DNA of 64,000 nucleotides, from NCBI GenBank assembly GCA_001465015.1, contig LNEO01000108.1, forward strand, positions 1-64,000, written 5' to 3'. The translations under genes were made by a program, and so were the position numbers. Origin of the DNA: Deltaproteobacteria bacterium Ga0077539 (GTDB taxonomy: Bacteria; Myxococcota_A; Polyangia; Polyangiales; Ga0077539). The notes below the pieces were generated by a model that was given only the letters and a program-made list of their open reading frames with translations, was not told the origin of the DNA and ran no database searches. This document shows positions 46,414 to 54,419 of the stretch, one piece after another (positions within the stretch are counted from its first letter, which is position 1; the number at the start of each line of letters is the position of its first letter).

Positions 46414-47832
46414 TCAGTGACCTCCGCCCTTCTTGCTGGGCTTTGCGTTCCAGATGCGGGTCATGAGCACCGCGCCGATGAGCGAGAACGGAATGATCGA
46501 GAACACCCACACTCGGGCGTCGTGAGGGTGGTGTCCCGCGACGCTTCCGTGGCCGTCCCACCCGTAGGTCTTCAAGATCCAGCCCAGGCCGAATCCCGTG
46601 AGTCCGGCAGCGATGTACTGCACGCCGTCGAGGATGCCGGCCGCGGTGGCCGCCGCCTTGCGTCCTCCGAAGTCCATGCTCGCCGTCCCGCTCAACATCC
46701 CGTGCACGCCGAAGATGAACATGCACGAGAAGCCGACGAGAAACGCGGCGATCGCGCCGGTGGGCGCGAAGCCGAGCGCCAACAGGACCGCGGCCTGACA
46801 GAGGTAGAAGATGAACGCGACGGGCGGTCTGCGCGATTGAAAGAACCGGTCCGACAGGACGCCGCAGACGATTCCTCCAGCGATTCCTCCGAGGGTGGGG
46901 CCGACGCCAGCCCAGCCGAACACGGCAGAGCCTGGGCGAACGTTGTGCACCTCGGCGAGGTACTCGAGAAAGTAGATGAGCAGCCCCTGGCGAACGAACC
47001 CCGTGCAGAACTCAGCCGCGGCGATCACACGGATGACCGGGTCCGAGAAGATCTTGCCGAGCAGCTGCCTGAGGGGCAGCGGCGCGTCGTCGGCGACCGG
47101 CGCGACGGGCACCGCGTCGCGGTAGTTCTTGGAATCTTGCTGCGGTTCTGCCGGCGGATGATAGGACCCGTCGCCCGTGTCGAAGTCCTTGTGTCCCGCG
47201 TGCGACGGTCGATCGCGGACGAGCAACCAGTCCACCCCGAACATCACGAAGAGCACGATCGACGGGATGATGAACACGAAGTACCAGGGCAGCTTCGCGA
47301 TGATCACGCCGCCGACCGACAGCGCGAGCCAGTAGCCCGAAGAGATCATCACCCCGAAGATCCCGCCGAACACGCCGCGCTCTCGCACGTGAAACCACGA
47401 CGAGTTGACCTTGACGACCGAGAGGGCGCCGAAGGACTGAAAGTACATGTTCAGCGCGTAGAGGACGCTGAGCGCGAGCACCACGTTCTGCTGCCAGCCC
47501 GAGAAGAAGAGCAGGCCGATCGCTCCGTTGAGGGTCGCGGCGCCGAGCGCGCCGATCAGGATCGCGCGGCGGCCGCCGATGCGATCGGCGAGCGGGCCGT
47601 TGACGATCACGCTCAGCGCGTAGACCCAGAATCCGACGGTGAAAATCACCCCGATCTGCGCCTTGTCCAAGCCGAACGTGCGCCCCAGAGTGCTCTTGGC
47701 CGCCGTGAGGTTGTAGCGCCCCATGTACAGCGCCGCGTACGTCAACCCGAGCGGAAACCAGTTCGCGAAGCGCCGCAGTCGATACGCGCGCGCGTGTTCG
47801 GGGGCCTCGAGGTCAGCCTTGCTGTCAGCCAT
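46414..47832 (-). CDS. GlpT-like organophosphate/MFS transporter
   Basis: The 472-residue protein has twelve hydrophobic helices and belongs to the OPA family of the MFS (glycerol-3-phosphate or hexose-phosphate:phosphate antiporters). Typical features are YAALYMGRYNLTAAKSTL, NGPLADRIGGRRAILIGALG and SFGALSVVKVNSSWF. The substrate cannot be fixed: conserved GlpT arginines need alignment. A long cytoplasmic loop of about 60 residues (about 230-290) with HPPAEPQQ-like sequence is present. ATG 47832 (MADSKADLE) or an ATG five codons upstream are possible starts. Confidence 0.85.
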   Translation of the reverse strand: MADSKADLEAPEHARAYRLRRFANWFPLGLTYAALYMGRYNLTAAKSTLGRTFGLDKAQIGVIFTVGFWVYALSVIVNGPLADRIGGRRAILIGALGAATLNGAIGLLFFSGWQQNVVLALSVLYALNMYFQSFGALSVVKVNSSWFHVRERGVFGGIFGVMISSGYWLALSVGGVIIAKLPWYFVFIIPSIVLFVMFGVDWLLVRDRPSHAGHKDFDTGDGSYHPPAEPQQDSKNYRDAVPVAPVADDAPLPLRQLLGKIFSDPVIRVIAAAEFCTGFVRQGLLIYFLEYLAEVHNVRPGSAVFGWAGVGPTLGGIAGGIVCGVLSDRFFQSRRPPVAFIFYLCQAAVLLALGFAPTGAIAAFLVGFSCMFIFGVHGMLSGTASMDFGGRKAAATAAGILDGVQYIAAGLTGFGLGWILKTYGWDGHGSVAGHHPHDARVWVFSIIPFSLIGAVLMTRIWNAKPSKKGGGH

Positions 47833-47880
47833 GTCTTGCGGCGCCAACGGTACACCGTGCTATCCCCGCCGGGCTCTTCA

Positions 47881-48864
47881 ATGACCACGACTCTTGTTCG
47901 AAGGCTCGATCCTGTGCCCGGGCGCCTCGCCATCGCCGTCTACGCCCACGAGGTCGACGCGAGAGATGGCTCGATTCCCTGCTGGACCTTCGCGTCCGAA
48001 GGCTTTGCGTCGGAGGGCCACCCCGAGCTGGTCTTTACCGTCCGCCGCAACCTGGCCGAGGCGCGCGAGGCGTTTTCACAAGAGGCCCTCAAGCTCTTTA
48101 CCGCCGTCTGGCACCGGCTCAACACCGTCGAGGGCTCGGTGCTCCAGAGCGGCGATGTCCTCGCGCTCGAGCCGGGCACGTTTCTCGGTCGAGACGACGT
48201 GCGCGCCGTGGGCGTGTTGCCGGCGAGCGATCTCCCGGGGGTTCCTCGCTCGAGCGCTTCGACCCTGATGCTCGTCGCGCTGCTCGGCCCCGAGTTCGAC
48301 GTGGCGAGAGACTATGGCCTCTCGCGGGTCGCGGCGCGGCTCGGTCAAGAGTCGGGCATGTTTCCGTGTGCGCCGTGGTTCGACCGCGAGCGATTGAGCG
48401 TCGCTCGCAACGACCGCGCAGAACGTACCGTGCTCGGAAAGTGCCTCCGCGTCACTGCCCGCGCAGGGAGCGTCGTCGTCACGAGCGATCGCGTCGAGCT
48501 CGAGCTCCCCCGCAGCGCCGCCGAAGCGCTGCGCGAGCCGCTCGGCGAGCTTCCCGCGGACACCGCGCTGGTGATCTTGTTGCCCGTCGATCCGCGCGCC
48601 GACGGTCTGCTCGTGTGGGAGCCCGGGGCCCGCGAGCTCACGGCGATCGGCCCCGCGGACGCCATCGGCGCGCGCGTCAGCGGCAATTTCGTCGCCTTCG
48701 TGAGCGGCCAGCCCGCGGATGGAAGCAACCCGCTCGAAGACGGCTTCGCCCTGCGAATGACCGCGGATAGCTGGACCCGTGTCCGTCGCGCGCTCGCCGC
48801 CGGAGAGCCGATCGAGCTCGCCGCGACCGACGAGTCGCTGCCGTTCACCGTGCGCTGGTCTTGA
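47881..48864 (+). CDS. Protein resembling the SARA/endofin C-terminal domain (DUF3480-like)
   Basis: The 327-residue protein lacks a signal peptide or membrane segment. The order of motifs recalls DUF3480, the C-terminal domain of the animal FYVE proteins SARA (ZFYVE9) and ZFYVE16: a W-F-S-G-x-x-x-G-HPELVF block (WTFASEGFASEGHPELVF), a region with leucine-rich helices, RLGQESGMFP, and near the end SGNFVAFVSG then FALRMTADSWTRVRRALAAGEP. This is from memory of the animal sequences and needs a profile search. If wrong, it is simply an unknown soluble protein. It is divergent from the GlpT-like gene. Confidence 0.45.
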   Translation: MTTTLVRRLDPVPGRLAIAVYAHEVDARDGSIPCWTFASEGFASEGHPELVFTVRRNLAEAREAFSQEALKLFTAVWHRLNTVEGSVLQSGDVLALEPGTFLGRDDVRAVGVLPASDLPGVPRSSASTLMLVALLGPEFDVARDYGLSRVAARLGQESGMFPCAPWFDRERLSVARNDRAERTVLGKCLRVTARAGSVVVTSDRVELELPRSAAEALREPLGELPADTALVILLPVDPRADGLLVWEPGARELTAIGPADAIGARVSGNFVAFVSGQPADGSNPLEDGFALRMTADSWTRVRRALAAGEPIELAATDESLPFTVRWS

Positions 48865-48894
48865 ATTCAAGCGGGTGTTTTCAACACCGCGCCG

Positions 48895-50208
48895 TCAGCG
48901 GCTGAAGCGCCCGAGCCCCCACTGCGTTCCCGCCATTCCATCGACCCAGCGCAGGTTGCCTGCGGTGAGTCCGTCGGCGCTTCCTCGATACACAGCGATC
49001 CTGCCGGGGCCGTCTTGTCCTGCCGCCGTCGCGCCGGACGCAGGAATCCCGACCAGCAAGTCGGCGTAGCCGTCGCCATGCAGGTCGCCGACCGCGGTCA
49101 CATCGACTCCGATCGCGCATCCGCCGCCGGGCGGCCCGTCGATCACCGTCGAGTCCTGCGCCTCGAGCCCGCGCGCCGTCCCACGAAACACCCGCAGCCG
49201 ATAGGCGACCGGCGTCGTGCTCGCGCAGAGCGACTCGAGTCCCGGCTCGAAAAGGACGATATCGTCGTTGCCGTCCGCGTCGACGTCGCCTGCGCGAGCC
49301 ACGCGCGGCGTCGCGAACATCCCCGATCGCGCCGAGCACACGACGGACTGCAGTCGCTCGATCGTGGGCGGGCCGCTGGCGCCGAGCAGCACGTGAACGC
49401 AGCCCGGTCGGGTGTCGATGGCCCCGAGCACCAGGTCCCCTCGCCCGTCGCCGTTGACGTCCACGCGATCGGCGACGCCGCCGGTGACGTTGGCGATCTC
49501 GAGCGAGTGGGTCGCTTCGATTCCCGCGGGAGAGCCGCGGTGAACGCGCACTGTGTCGCGCTCGCCGATGCGATGGACGAAGGCCACGTCCGCGCGGCCG
49601 TCGCCGTCGATGTCGCCGACGCCCCGCAGGTCCGCGATCGGGTCGGTGTCTCCGAGGTTCACGGTCTGGTCGGGGTCTGCGCGAAGCCCGGACGCAGACC
49701 CGAAGTGCACCGCGACCGTGCGCCAGCGTCGAACGACCACGACGTCGACGAAGCCATCTCCGTTGAGGTCTCCCGCCGCCGAGCCCATCGTCTTGCCAGT
49801 GGCGCCGTCCTCGCGACGAGGGCTGCGCAGCGAGGCCATCTGCTGATTGATCTGCACGCCGCCGAGAAACACGCGCACGTCGTAGGAGCCGCTGCCCGAG
49901 TCGGATCCCAACATGAAGTCCGAGTAGCCGTCGCGGTTGACGTCACCCATGCGCGCGGCCCACGTCCCGTCGGCGTACGTCGAGACGCCCGTCGCGTTCG
50001 CGGGGTTGAGCCCGACGAGGGTGCCCGGCAGGATCAGCAGGCCGTGGGACATCGGCGGGGCGCCGTTGGTGCGCGAGACCGCGAGCAGGTCCGCGCGGCG
50101 ATCGCTGTTCACGTCGGTGCCGCTCGCGCCGTTGGTCACCACTGGCTTCTTGGGCCCGCAGCCGACCGAGGCAACGATCGCACACACAATCAAGCAGGCA
50201 CGCCGCAT
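48895..50208 (-). CDS. FG-GAP repeat lipoprotein (integrin-alpha-like)
   Basis: The 437-residue lipoprotein has a lipobox VASVGC (Cys 17). It is nearly all FG-GAP repeats, with DVNSDRRADLLAVS, DVNRDGYSDFMLGS, DLNGDGFVDVVVVR, DIDGDGRADVAFVH, DVNGDGRGDLVLGA, DVDADGNDDIVLFE and DLHGDGYADLLVGI, so about seven blades of a beta-propeller. This is a calcium-binding surface-protein fold used for adhesion or ligand binding. It converges with the gene at 47881, with 30 bases between the stops. Confidence 0.9.
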   Translation of the reverse strand: MRRACLIVCAIVASVGCGPKKPVVTNGASGTDVNSDRRADLLAVSRTNGAPPMSHGLLILPGTLVGLNPANATGVSTYADGTWAARMGDVNRDGYSDFMLGSDSGSGSYDVRVFLGGVQINQQMASLRSPRREDGATGKTMGSAAGDLNGDGFVDVVVVRRWRTVAVHFGSASGLRADPDQTVNLGDTDPIADLRGVGDIDGDGRADVAFVHRIGERDTVRVHRGSPAGIEATHSLEIANVTGGVADRVDVNGDGRGDLVLGAIDTRPGCVHVLLGASGPPTIERLQSVVCSARSGMFATPRVARAGDVDADGNDDIVLFEPGLESLCASTTPVAYRLRVFRGTARGLEAQDSTVIDGPPGGGCAIGVDVTAVGDLHGDGYADLLVGIPASGATAAGQDGPGRIAVYRGSADGLTAGNLRWVDGMAGTQWGLGRFSR

Positions 50209-50253
50209 GGGGGCTAGTGTAGCCCGCCGCGCGCCGACGTGGTCACCGACGCG

Positions 50254-51237
50254 TCACACGTCGTTCTTCGCGGCTTTGGCCGCCGCTTGGATGAGCTCTT
50301 GGCGGTGAAAGATCAGGCGAAACTGCTCGTACGCGATCACCGTCGCCCAGCCGCCGAGGATCCACATGAGCACAGACTCGAGCGGCAGCTGCGCCCACGC
50401 GACGATGAACACGCCGATCATCTGGTCGTGGTGGTAGTTCCACCAGTTGTAGGGGACGCCGAGGGTGGCCTCCCACAAGATGCTCACGAGCTGCAGCACC
50501 GTGAACATCAGGGTGAACGCCTGCCAGTTCACGAGCGGTCCGGCGGTCTCGAACATCATGATGGTCGGGATGAACCCGACGCACATCAAGAACACGAAAT
50601 AGCCTGGAAATCCGCTGCCGATCGTGATCTTTCGATACGCGATCGCCAGCGCGATGAGGACGATGCCCACCGCTGCGACGCGCCAGTCGATCTTGATGAT
50701 CGGGCCCGAGCCGAGCTCGCCCGCCCACACCTTGTGGTTCTTGGCGTGCTTTCGGTGCGGCATCCACGAGAGGTCAGCCCACACGTACGTGCCGAGCATG
50801 AAGAACGCGCCGAACGAGTAGAAGCCGAACTCTTCGATCGGCAGGACATCAGGGATCCAGCGAAAGCCCGACAGCGCGAAGGCCGGCAGTCGAATCCCCA
50901 GGGTCGAGCCCGGGTTGGGGTACTTGAAGAACGTGTACGCGAAGCCGAAGTCGAGGATGCACCCGACGGCGAAGACAGCGGCGATGGTCGCCCAGAACGC
51001 CTTGCGCTCGATGCGCGCGTCGGGGTGTCGGTACAGCCAGGCGACGAGCACGATGCTCGGGACGATGAAGAGCAACAGCGAGACCGTGTAGCCGTACGGC
51101 GTCGGCTGCGGGTCGAGCGGGATCGGCGCGGCTCCGACCCGGACCGTGTTGAGCGTGAGGAGCGCGGGCAGCACGATCGAGCCGAAGCCCAACAGCGCGA
51201 CGGGGAGGCCCTTGCGTGTGTTCAAGTGCTTGGACAT
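50254..51237 (-). CDS. Lycopene-cyclase-domain protein, CrtYcd-like
   Basis: The 327-residue protein has about eight membrane helices and two motifs of heterodimeric-type lycopene cyclases (CrtYc/CrtYd, CarR type): PIEE at residues 133-136 (VLPIEEFGFYSFGAFFML) and PLES at 285-288 (WAQLPLESVLMWILGGW). Each motif sits in a helix pair at the end of a roughly 110-residue half, so the protein looks like a fused CrtYc-CrtYd. Such enzymes cyclise the ends of lycopene or related polyenes. It is longer than typical fused forms (about 240). It is the last gene of a three-gene set with the FAD oxidoreductase and the decarboxylase-fold protein. Confidence 0.6.
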   Translation of the reverse strand: MSKHLNTRKGLPVALLGFGSIVLPALLTLNTVRVGAAPIPLDPQPTPYGYTVSLLLFIVPSIVLVAWLYRHPDARIERKAFWATIAAVFAVGCILDFGFAYTFFKYPNPGSTLGIRLPAFALSGFRWIPDVLPIEEFGFYSFGAFFMLGTYVWADLSWMPHRKHAKNHKVWAGELGSGPIIKIDWRVAAVGIVLIALAIAYRKITIGSGFPGYFVFLMCVGFIPTIMMFETAGPLVNWQAFTLMFTVLQLVSILWEATLGVPYNWWNYHHDQMIGVFIVAWAQLPLESVLMWILGGWATVIAYEQFRLIFHRQELIQAAAKAAKNDV

Positions 51238-51243
51238 GGGCGC

Positions 51244-53385
51244 TCAACCTCCGCCCTTCGGAACGGATCGTCCGAAGTCCACGCCGATGATCGCGTTGCG
51301 CTCGGGGTAGCCGACGAGCGCGTTGGACGCGAGCATGCCGGACATTGTCGTGGCCTCGACGTTGCCGATGTTGAACCCGTTCTCCGTCCAGTCGCCGGCG
51401 ATCACGACGTTGTGAAAGCCGGTCTCTCCCGGGGCGATTCGAAACTTCGTCGTCCCGTGCAGCGAGAGCGTGAACAGCTCGCTCGGCCAGTAGTTCGCGC
51501 GGAAGTACTGCGCTTCCATCCGCGCTTCGCCCTCGCCCGGCGTCTCGCGATCGTCGACGAGGAGGTTCCAGTCGAGCGGCCCCGCGCTGCCGCTGGGCAC
51601 GGTCGCGCCAGGCAAAATCCAGCCGATCGCGTTCTTCACGAGGTCCATCGACACCCGCTTGTTCTCTTCGATCGGGTCGTCCGTGGTCTTCATCGGGCCG
51701 GTGAAGTACGTCGTGTTGAGCGGAAACCGCCCCGCGTCCGGACCCCAGGACTCCCTGGGTCCCAGGTGGCTCATATCCGCCCACGTATTCAAGTCGGACC
51801 GATGAAAGCCCGCCAGCAGCGGCTGTCCCATCGCGGTCCAGCCCATCTGGTACGCCGTCGGCTTCAGCCACAGCTGCAGCCCTTGCGTGCGCACGCCCTT
51901 GACGTTGTCGACCATGCGCTGCCAGCGAGGCTCCTTCGCGATGAGCTCGCTGGCGATGTGGGGCAGCGTCCCGACGGGCGTCGCGAGCACGACGGCGTCG
52001 AAGTCCTTTCCGAACTCGAGCGTGTACGTCTCGAGCGAGGGGCTCGCAGGGTTTTCGAAGTTGATGCTGTGGTCTTTGGGCTCAGCGATTTGCTCCCACA
52101 GCGTGCCGCTCGGCCAGCAGGGAAGACCGTTGACCGAGACGAGCGGGTCGTACTCGCGGCCATCGACGGTGCGCGCCTGCACTTCGACGTCGACCGAGGT
52201 CACCGTGCGCCCGTCCAGGCCGCCGAGGTGCAGCGCCTTCACGCGGTGAAAGAAGCGAAACTGCGCGCCGCGCTTCTTGAGGGCGAGATAGAACGGGGCG
52301 AACACCGTGTCGCCCATGCCCGCCTGCATCTTCCAGATGAGCGCGCCCTTGAAGGTGAACGCCATACGGATGAGCGTGCGCAGCGAAGCGCCCGCGGCGA
52401 TGTCGGGCTTGTTCGTGTCGCCGTCGACGTAGGCGAACTCTGCGTCGTACATGAAGTACGCCCAGGGCGAGCCCAGCATCAGCCCGCCGTCGTCGACCGC
52501 GTGTTTGCTGAGCCACTCGCGGTAGTCGAGCTCGTCGAGGACGTCGAACCCTCGCTCGAAGACGTTGTCGGCGAAGGCGCCGCGGAGGTTCGCGTACGTG
52601 AAGTTCAGCATGATCCACGCGCGGCGCGTGCCGGCGTCGTCGAGGTTGTCCTTCACGACGTTCCACACGACCTCGAGCAGCTCGCCGACGAGGGCCATCA
52701 CGATCTTCCACACGGGAAGGAGCGCTTCAGCGAGCCCCTCGGCGACGCGCGCGATGATGGACTCGACGATGGTGCCGAGGATCGACTGTTGCTCCTGCCC
52801 GATGGGCGCGGTGGGCGTCCCGGTCTTGTCGGCGAGCGCCTGACCCGTTGGGTCGAGCATCCCGCGCACGATGAGCGCGATGAAGCGCACGGCCTCGCTC
52901 GCGTACGCCCACAGCGAGGGGAGCATCTTGCCGTCCGGGTTGCCCGGCAGCTGCTCGTTGGTGGGCATCCGGATGACCCACGGCAGCCACTGTCCCTTCC
53001 AGAACTCGTCGAGCACGATCACGTCGTGCGGCTTGAAGGCGTCGAACGTGTCCGCGAGCGGCGCGTCCGGCGCGCGTCCCACCTCGGTGTAGACCTGGCG
53101 CATCGCGCGGAAGGCGTTTTCGTAGAGGCCGCTCCACACGTGGACCCCGTGCTCTTCGATGCGCCTGCCGTAGCCCTGGGTCATGTTGCGGCCGCTCGCG
53201 CCCTTGCCGCCGAGGCGCCAGCCCATTTGCAGCACGGTGAGCTCGACGGGTTGATTCGATGTGGCGAGGGACCACGCCGCGGTCATCGCGCCGACGCCTC
53301 CGCCGATCACCAGGATCTTGCGGGGCACGGGGCTGACCGGAGGCGGGGGCGGGGCGTCGGTGCTCGCGTTTTCTTGCTCGCTCAT
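51244..53385 (-). CDS. FAD-dependent desaturase/amine-oxidase-family oxidoreductase
   Basis: The 713-residue protein has an N-terminal FAD Rossmann motif (ILVIGGGVGAMTAAWSLA) with the following RLGGKGASGRN loop, and a C-terminal FAD-binding block (VVIAGDWTENGFNIGNVEATTMSGMLAS). This layout is that of phytoene-desaturase and related flavin amine oxidases. It is longer than CrtI (about 500 residues). The extra material is a helical insertion (about 140-300). ATG 53385 was chosen; the longer frame upstream is antisense to the next gene. It lies 6 bases after the stop of the decarboxylase-fold gene and precedes the cyclase gene by 6 bases, so it is in one operon with them. Substrate unknown. Confidence 0.8.
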   Translation of the reverse strand: MSEQENASTDAPPPPPVSPVPRKILVIGGGVGAMTAAWSLATSNQPVELTVLQMGWRLGGKGASGRNMTQGYGRRIEEHGVHVWSGLYENAFRAMRQVYTEVGRAPDAPLADTFDAFKPHDVIVLDEFWKGQWLPWVIRMPTNEQLPGNPDGKMLPSLWAYASEAVRFIALIVRGMLDPTGQALADKTGTPTAPIGQEQQSILGTIVESIIARVAEGLAEALLPVWKIVMALVGELLEVVWNVVKDNLDDAGTRRAWIMLNFTYANLRGAFADNVFERGFDVLDELDYREWLSKHAVDDGGLMLGSPWAYFMYDAEFAYVDGDTNKPDIAAGASLRTLIRMAFTFKGALIWKMQAGMGDTVFAPFYLALKKRGAQFRFFHRVKALHLGGLDGRTVTSVDVEVQARTVDGREYDPLVSVNGLPCWPSGTLWEQIAEPKDHSINFENPASPSLETYTLEFGKDFDAVVLATPVGTLPHIASELIAKEPRWQRMVDNVKGVRTQGLQLWLKPTAYQMGWTAMGQPLLAGFHRSDLNTWADMSHLGPRESWGPDAGRFPLNTTYFTGPMKTTDDPIEENKRVSMDLVKNAIGWILPGATVPSGSAGPLDWNLLVDDRETPGEGEARMEAQYFRANYWPSELFTLSLHGTTKFRIAPGETGFHNVVIAGDWTENGFNIGNVEATTMSGMLASNALVGYPERNAIIGVDFGRSVPKGGG

Positions 53386-53390
53386 GGCGC

Positions 53391-54254
53391 TCACCCGTTG
53401 CCGCTGCCTTCGCCGGGAGGGATCGGCGGGAGGCCAGATCCGTTCCACGGCTCCCAGTCTTTGGTCAGCGGTTGCGGGAGCGTGAGCGACCAGTCCGTGA
53501 CGAGCTTGTAGGCGCCGCCCTTGGTGAAATCGCACGAGCCCGAGCCCTCGAAGGGGCGCTTGTCCATGGGCAGTCCCGGCAGGTAGTACGGCGTGACGTT
53601 GCCCTGCACGGACGCGTCGGTCATCTGCGCGGTGTCGAGGTTCCACCAGAAGCCCGAGCTGCTCCACGAGCCGTCGGCCTTCTGCGAGACCGACGGCTGC
53701 TGCAGCAAGTTGGTGATCGCCTTGCGTCCCTCTGGCTGCACTTGATTATTTGTGTCTGCGATCGCGGCGCGAACGTAGTCCGACGGCCACGCGGTGTCGA
53801 GCACGGCGTACGCCGTGTCGCTCACGGAGAACTTGCCGATGCGCTTGGGAAATCCGTAGACCACCTCACCGCCGAACGAGATCAGGTCCTTGTCGACGAA
53901 GATGATGGGCGTAAAGAGAAACGGACCGTTGTACGCGTACTTCGCGTCCTTGTAGCGAACGTAGGGAATCACCACGCCAAACTCGTGGTAGCTGACGCCC
54001 GGAAGCCACTTGGTCCAGTTGACCTCGACCTCGGTCTCGTAGCCGAAGAGCAGGTTCGCTGGGTGCTTGCCCTTCGCCGAGTAGGGGTTGTCCATCAGCT
54101 CGAGCTCGGGCGGCAGCCACGATCGAAGCACGTCGACGTCGAACTGATGCACGCAGATGTGCACCTCGTAATGGCCGATCATGTAGAGAAGGCCCGGATC
54201 GGGCGCGGACTTGTCGTGCTTCGTGAGGGATTCGGGCGTCGTTGGCGTCGTCAT
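53391..54254 (-). CDS. Acetoacetate-decarboxylase-fold protein
   Basis: The 287-residue protein follows the acetoacetate decarboxylase (ADC, PF06314) pattern: SWLPPELELMDNP near the start, LLFGYETEV, then ISFGGEVVYGFPKRIGKF with the possible Schiff-base Lys K137 and preceding Glu E130. ADC-fold proteins include decarboxylases and cyclase or aldolase relatives, so the reaction is open. It is the first gene of the operon with the desaturase-like and cyclase-like genes, which suggests a role in modifying a polyene or terpenoid product rather than solvent metabolism. The C-terminus is Pro/Gly-rich. Confidence 0.78.
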   Translation of the reverse strand: MTTPTTPESLTKHDKSAPDPGLLYMIGHYEVHICVHQFDVDVLRSWLPPELELMDNPYSAKGKHPANLLFGYETEVEVNWTKWLPGVSYHEFGVVIPYVRYKDAKYAYNGPFLFTPIIFVDKDLISFGGEVVYGFPKRIGKFSVSDTAYAVLDTAWPSDYVRAAIADTNNQVQPEGRKAITNLLQQPSVSQKADGSWSSSGFWWNLDTAQMTDASVQGNVTPYYLPGLPMDKRPFEGSGSCDFTKGGAYKLVTDWSLTLPQPLTKDWEPWNGSGLPPIPPGEGSGNG

Positions 54255-54419
54255 TCGCAGGGCTCCTCCGTGGCGTGCGTCGATTGACCACGGAGATTAT
54301 CGATCCGAGGGCGAAGCAACGAGCACAAAGCGGTGGTCGACCGCGCGCGAGTAAGCACGAGTCAGCGCGGCGGTCAGGCCCTTTATTCGGCAGAGCATTC
54401 GCGGGATGATCCGCCACGG

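Noticed and set aside
46321..47880. The upstream part of a long plus-strand frame that reaches the gene at 47881
   Set aside because: It is antisense to the GlpT-like gene. The real gene starts at ATG 47881.
50239..53511. A 1090-codon plus-strand open frame
   Set aside because: It is antisense to the cyclase- and desaturase-like genes, which have clear FAD and PIEE motifs, and its own product has low-complexity His/Arg/Val composition.
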